A stretch of 39,916 bases of DNA from RGIG3701 sp964438515. GTDB taxonomy: Bacteria > Planctomycetota > Planctomycetia > Pirellulales > Thermoguttaceae. Below are positions 17,197-26,400 of this stretch, one piece after another. The stretch spans positions 1 to 39,916 of the forward strand of contig CAYTLK010000025.1 in the NCBI GenBank assembly GCA_964438515.1, in the 5' to 3' direction. Under the pieces are notes generated by a model, which saw only the letters and a list, made by a program, of their open reading frames with translations, did not search any database and had not been told where the DNA came from. Both the position numbers and the translations under genes were made by a program. How positions within the stretch are numbered: position 1 is the first letter of the stretch; each line of letters starts with the position of its first letter.

Positions 17197-18567
17197 ATGC
17201 ACGAAGACAGTCCAAATCCCGAATCCGAATTTTTTGAATCCATTCAAAACAGCCCAATGTCCGCTGCGGATTTGCAGGTGGCTCCGCAGTTGCTTCAGGG
17301 GATGAAGTTGCTGGAACTCCATAACGAGGAACAGGCGCTGGATGTGTTTCGTTCTGCGATGCTTCAATCTCCATGTTCGTTCAAAGCCCTCTATTTGTTC
17401 GGTCAAACGGCTCTGGCTCTCGAACTCTTTCCGGAAGCAACGGAAGCGTTTCAAAACGCGCTGGCTCTCGACCCGGAAAATGTGGAAGTAAAATATCTGA
17501 TTGCGCATCTGCATATTTTGCAGGATATGGTGGAAGAGGCGGCCGGAGAACTGCAGACACTGCTGAAAGAACGTCCTGATGTGGTGGACGCTTACTACGA
17601 TTGCGGCGTGGCGCTGCAGTTGCTGGGACGTTATGGAGACGCAATCGCTGTCTTTTTGCGCAGGCTTGAAATCTCCCCCGATTTCGACACTTCCATCATG
17701 TGCGCCATGACGTACGAAATGCTTCAGGATTACGAAAATACCGAAAAATACTACGCACAGGCGCTGGCTCTCGACCCTGAAAACATTATGGTCATCGAAA
17801 GTCACGGAAAAACGCTGATGGAAATGGAGCGTTATGAAGACGCTCTCGTCGATTTCAACCGCGCCATTGATTTGGACCCTGAAAGTCCCGACGCCCGATG
17901 CGGACGGGGACAAACGTACTTCCATCTCGGAAAAATCGATCTTGCGCTGGCGGACTTGCTCGCAACAATAAAATTGGATCCTGAAAATATGATTGCGTGG
18001 GGGATGCTCGGACAGGTAAAACTGTATCAGGAGGAGTACAAACCCGCGCTCGAATACATCGAAAAAGCGATCGAAATCGATCCGGAACTGCTAATTTATG
18101 ATTTTCGTGCAAGTGCAAAACGAGGGTTGGGCGATTTGCAGGGCGCGCTCGACGACATCTCGCTCGCGCTGGAATTTGAGCCGGAAAATACGGATTATAT
18201 GATTGATAAAGGTTCCATTTTGACCGAAATGGATCGTTTGGACGAAGCCGTCCAGGTGTTCGATCAGGTTTTGGCGGTCGAACCGAATCCCGATGCGTAT
18301 CGTTTTCGCGGAATGACGCGAATGGAACAGATGGATTACGAGCAGGCGATCGACGATTTTACGCATGCAGAGTCGTTAGGATCCACAAATCCCGACCTTT
18401 TCCTTAGACGAGGCGAGGCGCTTTACCAGCTCGGCGAGCGCGATGCGGCTTTCGGCGACTTTCGGAAGGCTGCGGAAATTGCGGGTCAGAACGGGGACGA
18501 GGAACTGTCGGAAAAATGCACGCATCTTCTGAAAAAGATGCAGGAGTTGGATCGCGACTCTGAATGA
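17197..18567 (+). CDS. Tetratricopeptide repeat protein
   Basis: The 456-residue protein is almost wholly built of about 12 TPR units of 34 residues (for example LFPEATEAFQNALALDPENV, YEDALVDFNRAIDLDPES and LDEAVQVFDQVLAVEPN), giving a superhelical scaffold for protein binding. There is no signal peptide or membrane helix, so it is probably cytoplasmic. The start at 17197 (MHEDSPNPES) is chosen because longer in-frame versions would run into repeat copy B; no good ribosome site is visible. It converges on the ars operon, sharing the bidirectional hairpin at 18611-18637. The partner is unknown. Confidence 0.88.
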   Translation: MHEDSPNPESEFFESIQNSPMSAADLQVAPQLLQGMKLLELHNEEQALDVFRSAMLQSPCSFKALYLFGQTALALELFPEATEAFQNALALDPENVEVKYLIAHLHILQDMVEEAAGELQTLLKERPDVVDAYYDCGVALQLLGRYGDAIAVFLRRLEISPDFDTSIMCAMTYEMLQDYENTEKYYAQALALDPENIMVIESHGKTLMEMERYEDALVDFNRAIDLDPESPDARCGRGQTYFHLGKIDLALADLLATIKLDPENMIAWGMLGQVKLYQEEYKPALEYIEKAIEIDPELLIYDFRASAKRGLGDLQGALDDISLALEFEPENTDYMIDKGSILTEMDRLDEAVQVFDQVLAVEPNPDAYRFRGMTRMEQMDYEQAIDDFTHAESLGSTNPDLFLRRGEALYQLGERDAAFGDFRKAAEIAGQNGDEELSEKCTHLLKKMQELDRDSE

Positions 18568-18603
18568 ACGTTCTTCTGCATTGAATTTTATGTCCTGAAA
18601 ATC

Positions 18604-18637
18604 AAAAATTGCCGCCTTACAACAGCGCGAAGGCGGC
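18604..18637 (-). terminator. Intrinsic terminator of the ars operon
   Basis: GCCGCCTT (18611-18618) and AAGGCGGC (18630-18637) form an 8 bp stem followed on the minus strand by AATTTTTGAT, just past the ArsG-like gene; on the plus strand it may also stop transcripts of the TPR gene. Confidence 0.8.
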
Positions 18638-18687
18638 AAAATACGAACTCTCTGAAATTGATAAATTTTTATCTTTTCAATTTCTTT

Positions 18688-19392
18688 CTACCATACATAA
18701 ATCAGGGAAAAATAAATTCCTGCCAGAATAAAAATCGAGCCGGAAAGGAGACGCAGCCCCCAATCCAGATGGGTTAAAATTCGGAAAGAACCTGCGAGAA
18801 TTCCAGGTAAAAAAGCGAGTATAAACGCAAACCCAATCACAGGGAGTGCGGACGCCAAACTGAAAATCAGCGGGAAAATGAAGAGCGACTGCGCCTCCGC
18901 CGCCATTCCGAGCATCGCGAAAAACGCGGCGGCCGAAGTGGGGCAGAACGCCAGTGCGAATCCGATTCCCAACGGAAACGCACTCCAAATTCCGAGCCGA
19001 CTCACGATTTTTGTCCGTCGTTCTTCCGAGTTGGAATTTTTCCCGAAAAACGAAGGAATCGCCGGGAACTCCAGCAGTCCGCAAAGCATCATTCCAACGA
19101 GAATCATCATCGGTCCCACCCACTTATGGATCGTGATTCCGAGCATCCGAACGAGCGTTTCCTGCGTTCCGATTGAAAAATACAAAATTCCAAACGAAAG
19201 TAAAATGTAAGCGGCTGCACGTCCTAAAGCGTACAAGAAACCGGAAAAAACGAGTTTTCCTGGGTTCGAAGCGTGGCGTCCGATAAAGGAAATGGCTGCA
19301 ATATTCGTCGTCAGCGGGCAGGGACTCACCGACATGAGGATTCCTGAAAGGAACGTTCCGCCCAAAAGCATCCACCAGGAAATGGAATTCAT
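18688..19392 (-). CDS. ArsG-like permease (CcdA/DsbD-type membrane protein)
   Basis: The 234-residue protein has six or more membrane helices of the cytochrome c biogenesis CcdA/DsbD type. The motif SPCPLTTNIAAISFIGR near the N-terminus and FALAFCPTSAAAFF in the second half supply paired cysteines (Cys25 and the Cys in AFCPT) that can shuttle electrons across the membrane. This sequence pattern is the one I associate with the ArsG family, proposed to export reduced organoarsenicals. It overlaps the preceding ArsF-like gene by 4 bases and is the last gene of the operon before a terminator. An ordinary DsbD-like electron carrier is the alternative reading; the operon context favours ArsG. Confidence 0.8.
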   Translation of the reverse strand: MNSISWWMLLGGTFLSGILMSVSPCPLTTNIAAISFIGRHASNPGKLVFSGFLYALGRAAAYILLSFGILYFSIGTQETLVRMLGITIHKWVGPMMILVGMMLCGLLEFPAIPSFFGKNSNSEERRTKIVSRLGIWSAFPLGIGFALAFCPTSAAAFFAMLGMAAEAQSLFIFPLIFSLASALPVIGFAFILAFLPGILAGSFRILTHLDWGLRLLSGSIFILAGIYFSLIYVW

Positions 19393-19889
19393 TCCGGTTC
19401 CTCCTGTTCCTGCTGTTCATTTATGAAGCTATGAATTTCGGACGAAATGTACTGCTGAAATTGAGTTTTATCACCGCATAACGCCCAAATTTGCGTGAGT
19501 TTGCGCGCACGAATGGTCCGTCCGTCACGAATCTGAAACAGAATCAGCGTGGAACTTTGAATTTTGAGCGTTTTTACTATGACGGCGTTTTCCGGCTTTT
19601 CGAAGTCCATGTAACGAAGTACGATTTTCTTTTGTTCCGCCTCTTGCGCAAATTCGGTCTGAATCGTGGAATACAGCATTTTCGCCATTTTTTGACACGA
19701 AGAACAACCCGGATTTCGGTGAAAATACACCACACGAAGGAACTCGGACGGATTTTCATCTTTTTGAACGTTCAATTGTTGATCAAGTTCCTGCGGCGTC
19801 CAGTGATACGGGACCTCTTGCGCTTGATTTTCATTGAAAAATCCCAAAAGCATCATGAATCCCATCCAAATTAGGAAAGTTTTTTTCAT
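19389..19889 (-). CDS. ArsF-like exported thioredoxin-fold protein (second copy)
   Basis: The 166-residue product has a signal peptide (KKTFLIWMGFMMLLGFF...QAQE) and a thioredoxin-like domain with a CxxC centre (FHRNPGCSSCQKMAKML). It is followed by the strand pattern VLRYMDFEKPENAVIVK that recalls the ArsF family. It is paralogous in layout to the gene just upstream. A periplasmic role accepting electrons from the ArsG-like membrane protein is likely; reduction of arsenical nitro groups has been proposed for this family. Start follows AGAGGT. It overlaps ArsG by 4 bases. Confidence 0.75.
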   Translation of the reverse strand: MKKTFLIWMGFMMLLGFFNENQAQEVPYHWTPQELDQQLNVQKDENPSEFLRVVYFHRNPGCSSCQKMAKMLYSTIQTEFAQEAEQKKIVLRYMDFEKPENAVIVKTLKIQSSTLILFQIRDGRTIRARKLTQIWALCGDKTQFQQYISSEIHSFINEQQEQEEPE

Positions 19890-19961
19890 TTTTACCTCTT
19901 TTTTCTGTTGGAAGAATTATTCTTCAGAAATATTACTGTTCGAAATTCAAAAAACGCATTT

Positions 19962-20501
19962 TTATTCCTTCCATTCGTTCGGTCCCGCATCGAGTTTTTC
20001 CAGCAAATCGGAAGAAATTTCCTCATCGGTTCCCACTTCCAGCGTTTCGGCCGAGGATGTTTTATTCAAAAAGCGACGGATTCTTGTACGAATCATTTCT
20101 TTGAATACTTTTTCATCTCCCACCGCGTCCCACGCCTCCGCAGCAAGATTTTCGATGCGCGTCAAACGTTCCGCACCCTCCGAATTTTCAATCAGCAAAA
20201 CGGCGGCGGCGGCGATTCGATGTTCCTCTGCAAACGTCTGATTTTCCGGCGCTTCGTAATTGAGTGTGCAAAACGAGATGGGAATTTCCGAAAAATCGTC
20301 CCTCAAAACCTCCTGCACCCAGCGTTCCATGGAGGTGCAAACGGTGCAACGCTGCGTCGCGTGCGCAACCACGGCCGAAATACCGACCGGCGGTGTGAAA
20401 GTCCTTTGAAACGAGGAATCTTTCCAGAAAATTTTTCCCACGGTTGCGACGGTAAAAAGCAGCAGAAGTATCGTAAATAACGACTTCAAACGTTTTTTCA
20501 T
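19962..20501 (-). CDS. ArsF-like thioredoxin-fold protein
   Basis: The 179-residue product has an N-terminal membrane anchor or signal (SLFTILLLLFTVATVGKIF), then a domain with the redox motif RCTVCTSMERWVQE and LNYEAPENQTFAEEH, matching the ArsF family pattern (CxxC, then a PEN motif before a loop). The start at 20501 overlaps the stop of the ArsE-like gene (ATGA), which fixes it; a longer frame upstream has no support. Presumed role: periplasmic partner of ArsE and ArsG in organoarsenical handling. An acidic C-terminal extension of about 40 residues is unusual. Confidence 0.78.
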   Translation of the reverse strand: MKKRLKSLFTILLLLFTVATVGKIFWKDSSFQRTFTPPVGISAVVAHATQRCTVCTSMERWVQEVLRDDFSEIPISFCTLNYEAPENQTFAEEHRIAAAAVLLIENSEGAERLTRIENLAAEAWDAVGDEKVFKEMIRTRIRRFLNKTSSAETLEVGTDEEISSDLLEKLDAGPNEWKE

Positions 20502-20734
20502 TTTTCCTTCAGCCATTTCTGAATCTCCGCAGACGAAGGGATGCGTCCCGACGCTTTCAGGACGCCGTCGAGAAGAAGAGCCGGGGTGCTGAGGACGCCG
20601 AGCGCAAGAATCTCGTTGATATTGTGTACCTTTTCGATCGTAAAATCGATGCCGAGCGCCTCCGCCTCCGCGCGTACCGTCTCGTAAAGACGCGCACATT
20701 TGGAACAACCGGAACCTGCAATTTGAATTTTCAT
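20498..20734 (-). CDS. ArsE-like small redox-active thioredoxin
   Basis: The 78-residue protein is a single glutaredoxin/thioredoxin-like domain with CSKC near the N-terminus (GSGCSKCARLYETV), the cis-proline segment LSTPALLLDG and a short end. It matches the small redox-active disulfide proteins found with permeases of this operon type. It should exchange disulfides in the cytoplasm. The start at 20734 has GGAG 11 bases upstream; an ATG at 20749 in frame is the alternative. It follows repeat copy C, which separates it from the permease gene, and its end overlaps the ArsF-like gene. Confidence 0.82.
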   Translation of the reverse strand: MKIQIAGSGCSKCARLYETVRAEAEALGIDFTIEKVHNINEILALGVLSTPALLLDGVLKASGRIPSSAEIQKWLKEK

Positions 20735-20753
20735 GATTTTTGTCTCCATTTCT

Positions 20754-21064
20754 AAAGAAGTTTTAAAAACACAATATTAAAAAGTTTTTGAAAAAGGGGT
20801 CTGGGGTCGCGAGCCGCGACGGGCGATAGTGCTGCCGCACGAGTGACGCCCTCGCTGGGGCGAAATCGCGAGCAGTAAACACATTCAAAATGTTTTTTCC
20901 CCACGACCGTTACGACATTACGGGAGCGCTCTTGTTTCCTCCCGTTAGGGTGGAAACACCGCAACGGTGCAAAAAGACCTTGAAACACTCTCATTATTGT
21001 AGGATTTTTATGCAGTAATATCTCAAAATTTCTAACTCGGAGGTTTGTTAGAACAACTTCCTTT
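20754..21064 (+). repeat. Structured intergenic repeat, copy C (long form, inside the ars operon)
   Basis: Left end AAAGAAGTTTTAAAAAC; right end TAGAACAACTTCCTTT. It carries the same long module as copy B (nearly identical over about 20810-20880). The 3' hairpin arms have diverged to ATTATTG/CAGTAAT but remain pairable. It lies between the permease and ArsE-like genes of the minus-strand operon, in plus orientation, and fills the 357 bp gap. Confidence 0.88.
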
Positions 21065-21091
21065 GATTCTTTTTTGAAAATTTTATCCGTT

Positions 21092-22480
21092 TTAGAGGAA
21101 CAATCCATACATTTTTCCGCAAATTGTGGCAAAAATAACAATCAAACTCACAAAAATACATGTTTTTTTCCAGCCCAGCTGTTGCGCAAGGACAAAAACT
21201 GCCGGCAGTGAAAGTGTGGGTCCCGCCAAAAGAAGCGCCATTCCCGGTCCAGAACCCATTCCGAGTTCGCGGAGTGCTTCCAGCATGGGAATTTCACTGA
21301 GCGTTGAAAAATACCAAAGCATTCCCAACGTCGATGCGACGAGATTTGCAGACCAACCATTCCCGCCGACGAATCGGGCGACGATTTCTGAAGGAATCAG
21401 CGACGCGACGAAACCCGTGATGAAAACGCCGCCGAGAAGCAGCGGGATAATCATTTTCGAGAAACTCCACGTTTGAAAGAGCCACTCTTTCAGTTCCCAG
21501 CGTTCGAACCAGCGGAAAATCATCAGGAGCCACGCAGTCCCCAAAAAGCCGCAAATGAACCAGCGAGAGGTGTAAATGTGTTCCGACCACTCGTAATTCG
21601 GAGGCACATTTTTGGTCATTTCTGTCATTTTTTTCTTTTCGATTCGAAAACGCTCCCCTTCAGGAAAAACGTTCGAAAATCCGTCCGATTTCTGAACCTG
21701 AAATACCGTCTCGCTTTGCGTTTGCTGCAGGAGCGACACTTCGAGACGCACTGGGGCGGCAAGCGTCCACTTTCGGATTCCGTGTACACGATCGAGATGC
21801 GTCACTTCTGCATCTCTTGGAATCGTAAATACCGTATTTCCCGGACTCGTCCAGTCGCTGAAAATCAGAAACAGAAGCATCGTTGCGAGGAAAACACCCG
21901 TCTGCCACGGTCGACGGCGAGTTTCTATCGGTTCGGGAAGTTGAAGGACGGTTTGGATTCGCTCTTTTTCTTCCTTGCGAAAGAAAAACGACATGCAAAT
22001 ACCTACGAAAATACTCATGAGGATCGCCAAAATCATTCGTCCGAATCCCATCGAAATCCCTAAAACACGAGCAGAAAGGAAAATCGCCATGACGTTGAGT
22101 GCCGGTCCTGCGCAGAGGAACGTGATGGCCGGTCCGAGTCCTGCTCCGACCCGATAAATTCCTGCAAACATCGGAAGAACGCTGCAAGAACAAACGGACA
22201 AAAGGGTTCCGCCGACCGAGGCGAATCCGTACGCCAGGAAGCGATTCGCACGGGGACCGAGATATTTTAAAATCGATTCTTTCCGTACGAACGTTGCGAT
22301 TGCACCCGCAATGAACATCGCCGGAACCACGCATCCGAGCGTGTGGTAGAGCGCGTACCACTGAACCATCCGAAACGCATCCAGAATCGCCGTTTGAACC
22401 CGCAAATCCCCGATGGGAAGAAAATAGGCCGTCAAAAACGCGATACTGATTGCAAAAAATATCTGAATCTCTCGTTTCAT
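21092..22480 (-). CDS. Permease of the ArsP/DUF318 family
   Basis: The 462-residue protein has two homologous blocks of membrane helices. The first carries the family motif SVCSCSVLPMFAGIYRVGAGLGPA and FLCAGPALN; the second has LSEIPMLEALRELGMGSGPGMALLLAGPT. Each block ends in the glycine-rich turn typical of these permeases. A hydrophilic section of about 100 residues (roughly 225-320) between them, largely extracytoplasmic, is longer than I expect. ArsP members export trivalent organoarsenicals; others in the family have unknown substrates. The start follows AGAGGAA. It is the second gene of the operon; copies D and C of the repeat flank it. Confidence 0.82.
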   Translation of the reverse strand: MKREIQIFFAISIAFLTAYFLPIGDLRVQTAILDAFRMVQWYALYHTLGCVVPAMFIAGAIATFVRKESILKYLGPRANRFLAYGFASVGGTLLSVCSCSVLPMFAGIYRVGAGLGPAITFLCAGPALNVMAIFLSARVLGISMGFGRMILAILMSIFVGICMSFFFRKEEKERIQTVLQLPEPIETRRRPWQTGVFLATMLLFLIFSDWTSPGNTVFTIPRDAEVTHLDRVHGIRKWTLAAPVRLEVSLLQQTQSETVFQVQKSDGFSNVFPEGERFRIEKKKMTEMTKNVPPNYEWSEHIYTSRWFICGFLGTAWLLMIFRWFERWELKEWLFQTWSFSKMIIPLLLGGVFITGFVASLIPSEIVARFVGGNGWSANLVASTLGMLWYFSTLSEIPMLEALRELGMGSGPGMALLLAGPTLSLPAVFVLAQQLGWKKTCIFVSLIVIFATICGKMYGLFL

Positions 22481-22544
22481 ATAAGGATTCCTCTAAATTT
22501 GTCATTTGGCAAAATAAACAATGATAAACTCACAAAAAAACAGT

Positions 22545-22778
22545 AAGGAAATCATAAAAAAACAATATTAAAAAGTTTTTGAAAAAGGAGCCTGGGGAAA
22601 AAACAACATTCAAAATGTTTTTTCCCCACGACCGTTACGACATTACGGGAGCGTTTTGTTTCCTCCCGTTAGGGTGGAAACACCGCCACGGTGCGAAAAA
22701 GCACAACATTCATTGTACGATTCTTGTACAATGTCGTTTTTACAAAAATTTAGGATTTGAAGTTTTTAGAACTTCCTT
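22545..22778 (+). repeat. Structured intergenic repeat, copy D (short form, inside the ars operon)
   Basis: Left end AAGGAAATCATAAAA; right end TAGAACTTCCTT. Here the central module is a simple hairpin, GGGGAAAAAAC/GTTTTTTCCCC, where copies B and C have the long module. The 3' hairpin CATTGTAC/GTACAATG is perfect. It occupies most of the 322 bp between arsR and the permease. Confidence 0.9.
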
Positions 22779-22802
22779 TTTATATTTATTTTTTTAGGAC
22801 TT

Positions 22803-23105
22803 TTATCCGCACCCGCATTCCTTCGTGTCGGAAATCAAACACTCTGTCATTTTCAAAACACAGGGGCGAATCAGTCGGTAAAAAACGTTTTTTCCTCGTT
22901 TTTCGTCCTGAACCAGCCCCGCATTCTTCAAAACCAGCAGGTGTCGGGAAATGGTGGAAAAATCAAGCTGAAATTTCTGCTGAAAGACGCAGACGCAGCG
23001 TTCTTCGTCCGCCAGCATTTCCACCATCTGCAAGCGGACCGGGTGCGCCAGCGCCTTAAAAGTGGAGACGAGCAGGGCGATTCGTTCGTCATTTTGCAGT
23101 TCCAT
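22803..23105 (-). CDS. arsR: ArsR-family metalloregulator
   Basis: The 100-residue protein is a winged-helix ArsR/SmtB repressor: FKALAHPVRLQMVEMLADEE, the metal-binding ERCVCVF (C-x-C as in the ELCVCDL motif of arsenite sensors), recognition helix STISRHLLVLKNAGLV, wing RGKNVFYRL and a Cys-rich end (ECGCG). It should repress the operon until trivalent arsenic binds the cysteines. It is the first gene of the minus-strand operon; the start follows ACAAGGAA. The upstream region 23106-23200 is AT-rich and must hold its operator, but I could not define it. Confidence 0.9.
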   Translation of the reverse strand: MELQNDERIALLVSTFKALAHPVRLQMVEMLADEERCVCVFQQKFQLDFSTISRHLLVLKNAGLVQDEKRGKNVFYRLIRPCVLKMTECLISDTKECGCG

Positions 23106-23246
23106 TTCATTTCCTTGTTCGGTAAAAAACTATTCTGATGTTTTTAGATATTTCAAATAACAATTCCATTCTGAAAACATTTGTAATTATAACCAAATAA
23201 AAATCTTTGGAAAGGGGGGGGAGTGAGAGAAAACGTAAATTAAATT

Positions 23247-23270
23247 AAAAATAAAAATAAAAATAAAAAT
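23247..23270 (+). repeat. AAAAAT hexamer microsatellite
   Basis: Four perfect AAAAAT units lie between arsR and the rhamnosidase gene, a length-variable tract in the divergent promoter region (gap 23106-23417). Nothing else was seen there except the weak promoter below. Confidence 0.9.
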
Positions 23271-23322
23271 TTGCAATCGCTGATTTCATCCCGCTTTTTT
23301 TCGTAAAATTTTGTCCCCCTCC

Positions 23323-23351
23323 TGTTTTTTTCACAGCGTTTGAGTTATAAT
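23323..23351 (+). promoter_or_regulatory. Possible promoter for the GH106-like gene
   Basis: A perfect TATAAT at 23346-23351 has only a weak -35 (TGTTTT, 17 bp upstream). It lies 66 bp before the chosen start, which argues against the longer reading frame that would include it. Confidence 0.45.
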
Positions 23352-23417
23352 CTTTTTAAACTCAACCCATTTTGGATTTTCTCCCTTTTTCGATTCCAAA
23401 TCATTTTAGGAACAATC

Positions 23418-26400
23418 ATGAAAAAAATTTGCATCCTCCTTTTCGGAATATGGATTCTTTCCGCAACTGCATTTCACGCTTTTTGTGCAGAAAACATGCT
23501 TTCACTCGCGGCTCCCGAAAATCTTCCGACGCACCAAACGACGCCTCCCGGCTATCCGTTTGAAAATGGAAAAACTCTGGATTTTTCGGACTTTCAGACT
23601 CCGCCTGCCGGTTTCGGCGAGGTCCCGTTCTGGTGGTGGACCGGCGATAAACTCGACCGCGAGCGGCTTGCGTGGCAGATTCGTGAACTCCACGAAAAAG
23701 GCGTTGCGGGAATGCAAATCAATTACGCTCACAAAGACACCGAGGGCTGGCCGACTTTTCCCAACTCGCCCGAGATTTTTTCTCCCGAATGGTGGGATTT
23801 CTGGACGTTTGCCGCTGCGGAATGCGGAAAATACAACATGGGAATCGGTCTTTCGACGTACACGCTCGATTGGACGAAATCGAAGAACCTCTTCAACGAA
23901 ATCATCTACAATGACCCCGATTTTCATGCACAAACCCTCTGTGCGCGCGAAATATCGAGTCCCAACGGAAATTTGAACAATAATCAAAGCGGTAATTCAA
24001 GCAACAATTCAAACAACCATCTGAGTCCGTCGGAAAACTCGCTCGGATTCTGGGCGTACCCCTTCCAAAACGGTAAAATAGTCGGAAACGGGGTGCAGGT
24101 TTCCTCTTTTTCAGACCCATTTGATTCCGTAAAACACGACTCCATACGCGTCTGGGAGTTTTTCTTCGTCACGCATCCCGGAACGCTGAACCCTCTGCAT
24201 CCCGAATCGGGGAATCGAGTGATTCAAAAATTCTTTCAACCGTTCGAAAATCATAGCGCAACGAAAGACGCGCAAGGTTTGAACTGGTTTTTCAACGACG
24301 AACTGCGGCTGGGCGTCCCGAACGAATATGCGTGGTGGAAAGATTTTCCGGAAGAATTCAAACGTTATAAAGAATACGACATTTTTGCGAAACTGCCGGC
24401 GCTTTTCACCAATGTCGGACCGGAAACTGCCAAAATTCAGATGGATTATCGCGATGTGCAGATGTTTTTGACCGAAAAACGGTATTTTAAGCCCATCTAC
24501 CTCTGGCACTACGAGCGCGGACTCGTTTTTGGGTGCGACAATAACGGACGCGGCACAAATCCTGCGGAATACGGCGACTATTTTCGGGCGGTGCGCTGGT
24601 ATTCGGCTCCCGGTCACGACACGCCCGGCGGTCACGCGGACTTCATCAAGGGAAAAGTTTCAAGTTCGATCGCGAATCTGTACCACCGTCCTCGCGTCTG
24701 GCTCGAGGGCTACCACTCGCTGGGGTGGGGCGCGTCGCCGAACCTGCTTATGAATGTGACGAACGAAAATTTCGCGTACGGATGTACCCTTCTGAACCTC
24801 CACGGTCTCTATTACACGACGCACGGAAGCATGTGGGAGTGGGCGCCGCCTTGCTACCATTTCCGGATGCCGTACTGGAAACACATGGGGGCGTTTTTGA
24901 AGAATTTCGAACGGCTGAGTTTCGTGCTTTCGCAGGGCGTCTGGCAAAGTGAAATTGCGGTTATGTACCCCACTTCCCCCAATATGGCCGGAATGTCGGA
25001 AAATCAGAATTTCGCGACGAAAACCGCTTTTGATGCTGCAAGAACCATTTACGCTTCGGGACGCGACATCACGTTTTTGGACGATCAGTCGCTGCTGAGA
25101 GCCGAAATTCGCGGCGGAAAATTGTGCGTAAGTGGAATGGAGTTCAAGGTTTACGTCCTTCCGGGGGTCGAAGCGATTCGGTGGGATGTGCTGAAAAAAC
25201 TCGACGAATTTGCACGCAGCGGCGGAACCGTCGTCTGTCTCGAAAAACTCCCTCGAATTTCCGACCGAATTGGGGCCGACGACCCGCAGCTGGAAAAACT
25301 CGCTGCGAAACTTTTCGTTCAAAAAGACGCACCGGGAGTGCTTGTTCAACGACAAACGGAAAATTGTGCAAAAACCGAAAATCCGATGGAACGTTCGGTA
25401 AAACGAGTGATTTATGGAGTTTCAGAAGACGAAAAAGGCGTGCTTCCGCGCACGTACGAGCCGGCGCTGGCGGGATTCTGGTGCTGGGCGCACGAAACGG
25501 ATCGACGCGACATTACGGCCGTCGGAACCCTCGCGGGACTCGGCGACGCACCCAAAGAATACAACGTCCGCTTCTTCTGCGACAATTCCGGAACGCTTCT
25601 TCTGAATGATGTTCAAATTTCAACCAACGTCAATTATTCGGCGGGCTGGAAAGGGCGTCTGACGCTTAAAAACGGCGATAAAATTCGGATTTTGGCGCAC
25701 GACGACGATGCTGGAAACCACACGGCCGGGATTTTCTTTGCAGTTTCGGACGGTCAAAAGACGCTTTTTACAACACGTGACCTTCAATACTACGAACCGG
25801 ACGGCTCGCCGGCGGCGCTGGACCCGCAAAACACGCATCAATTGCATCGTTTCGGAAGCACTGACGCACCCGGCGCGCCGCAAAACTGGTCGCCCGAAGC
25901 GCAATATCGGAAAGATTTTGCCGACCTCATCGAAAATCGGTTTCCGATAGACGTTCGTGCGGAAAATCAGCACGGATTCCCCTTCATTCATCGTCGGGCC
26001 GGAACGCAAGAGATTTATTTTCTGACGGGTGTTGAGAAAAATGCACCGGTTACTTTCCGCGCGACGGGTCGGCCGGAACTGTGGGAGACGCAGTGCGGAA
26101 CCCGAAAAGTCCTTCCGATTCTCGAAAAGACGAACGATTCCACAACGATTGCGTTTCCTGTTGCGAAAAACGAAGCGGCTCTCATCGTCTTTTTTGAGGA
26201 TGAAAAAGCGGAAACAGCAGAAGAAGCCGATGGAAAAACGGAGGCAGAAACTGTATCCAGCGCGATTCCGGAAGAAAAACCAACGTTCGAGTTTCCGCTG
26301 GACGGAAGCTGGAAGTTTCGTTTGATTCCTGTAATGAATAATGAATGGGGCGATTTCCGGCTCCCCGTGACGCCCGACAATCGAGTAATCGGTGCGGAAG

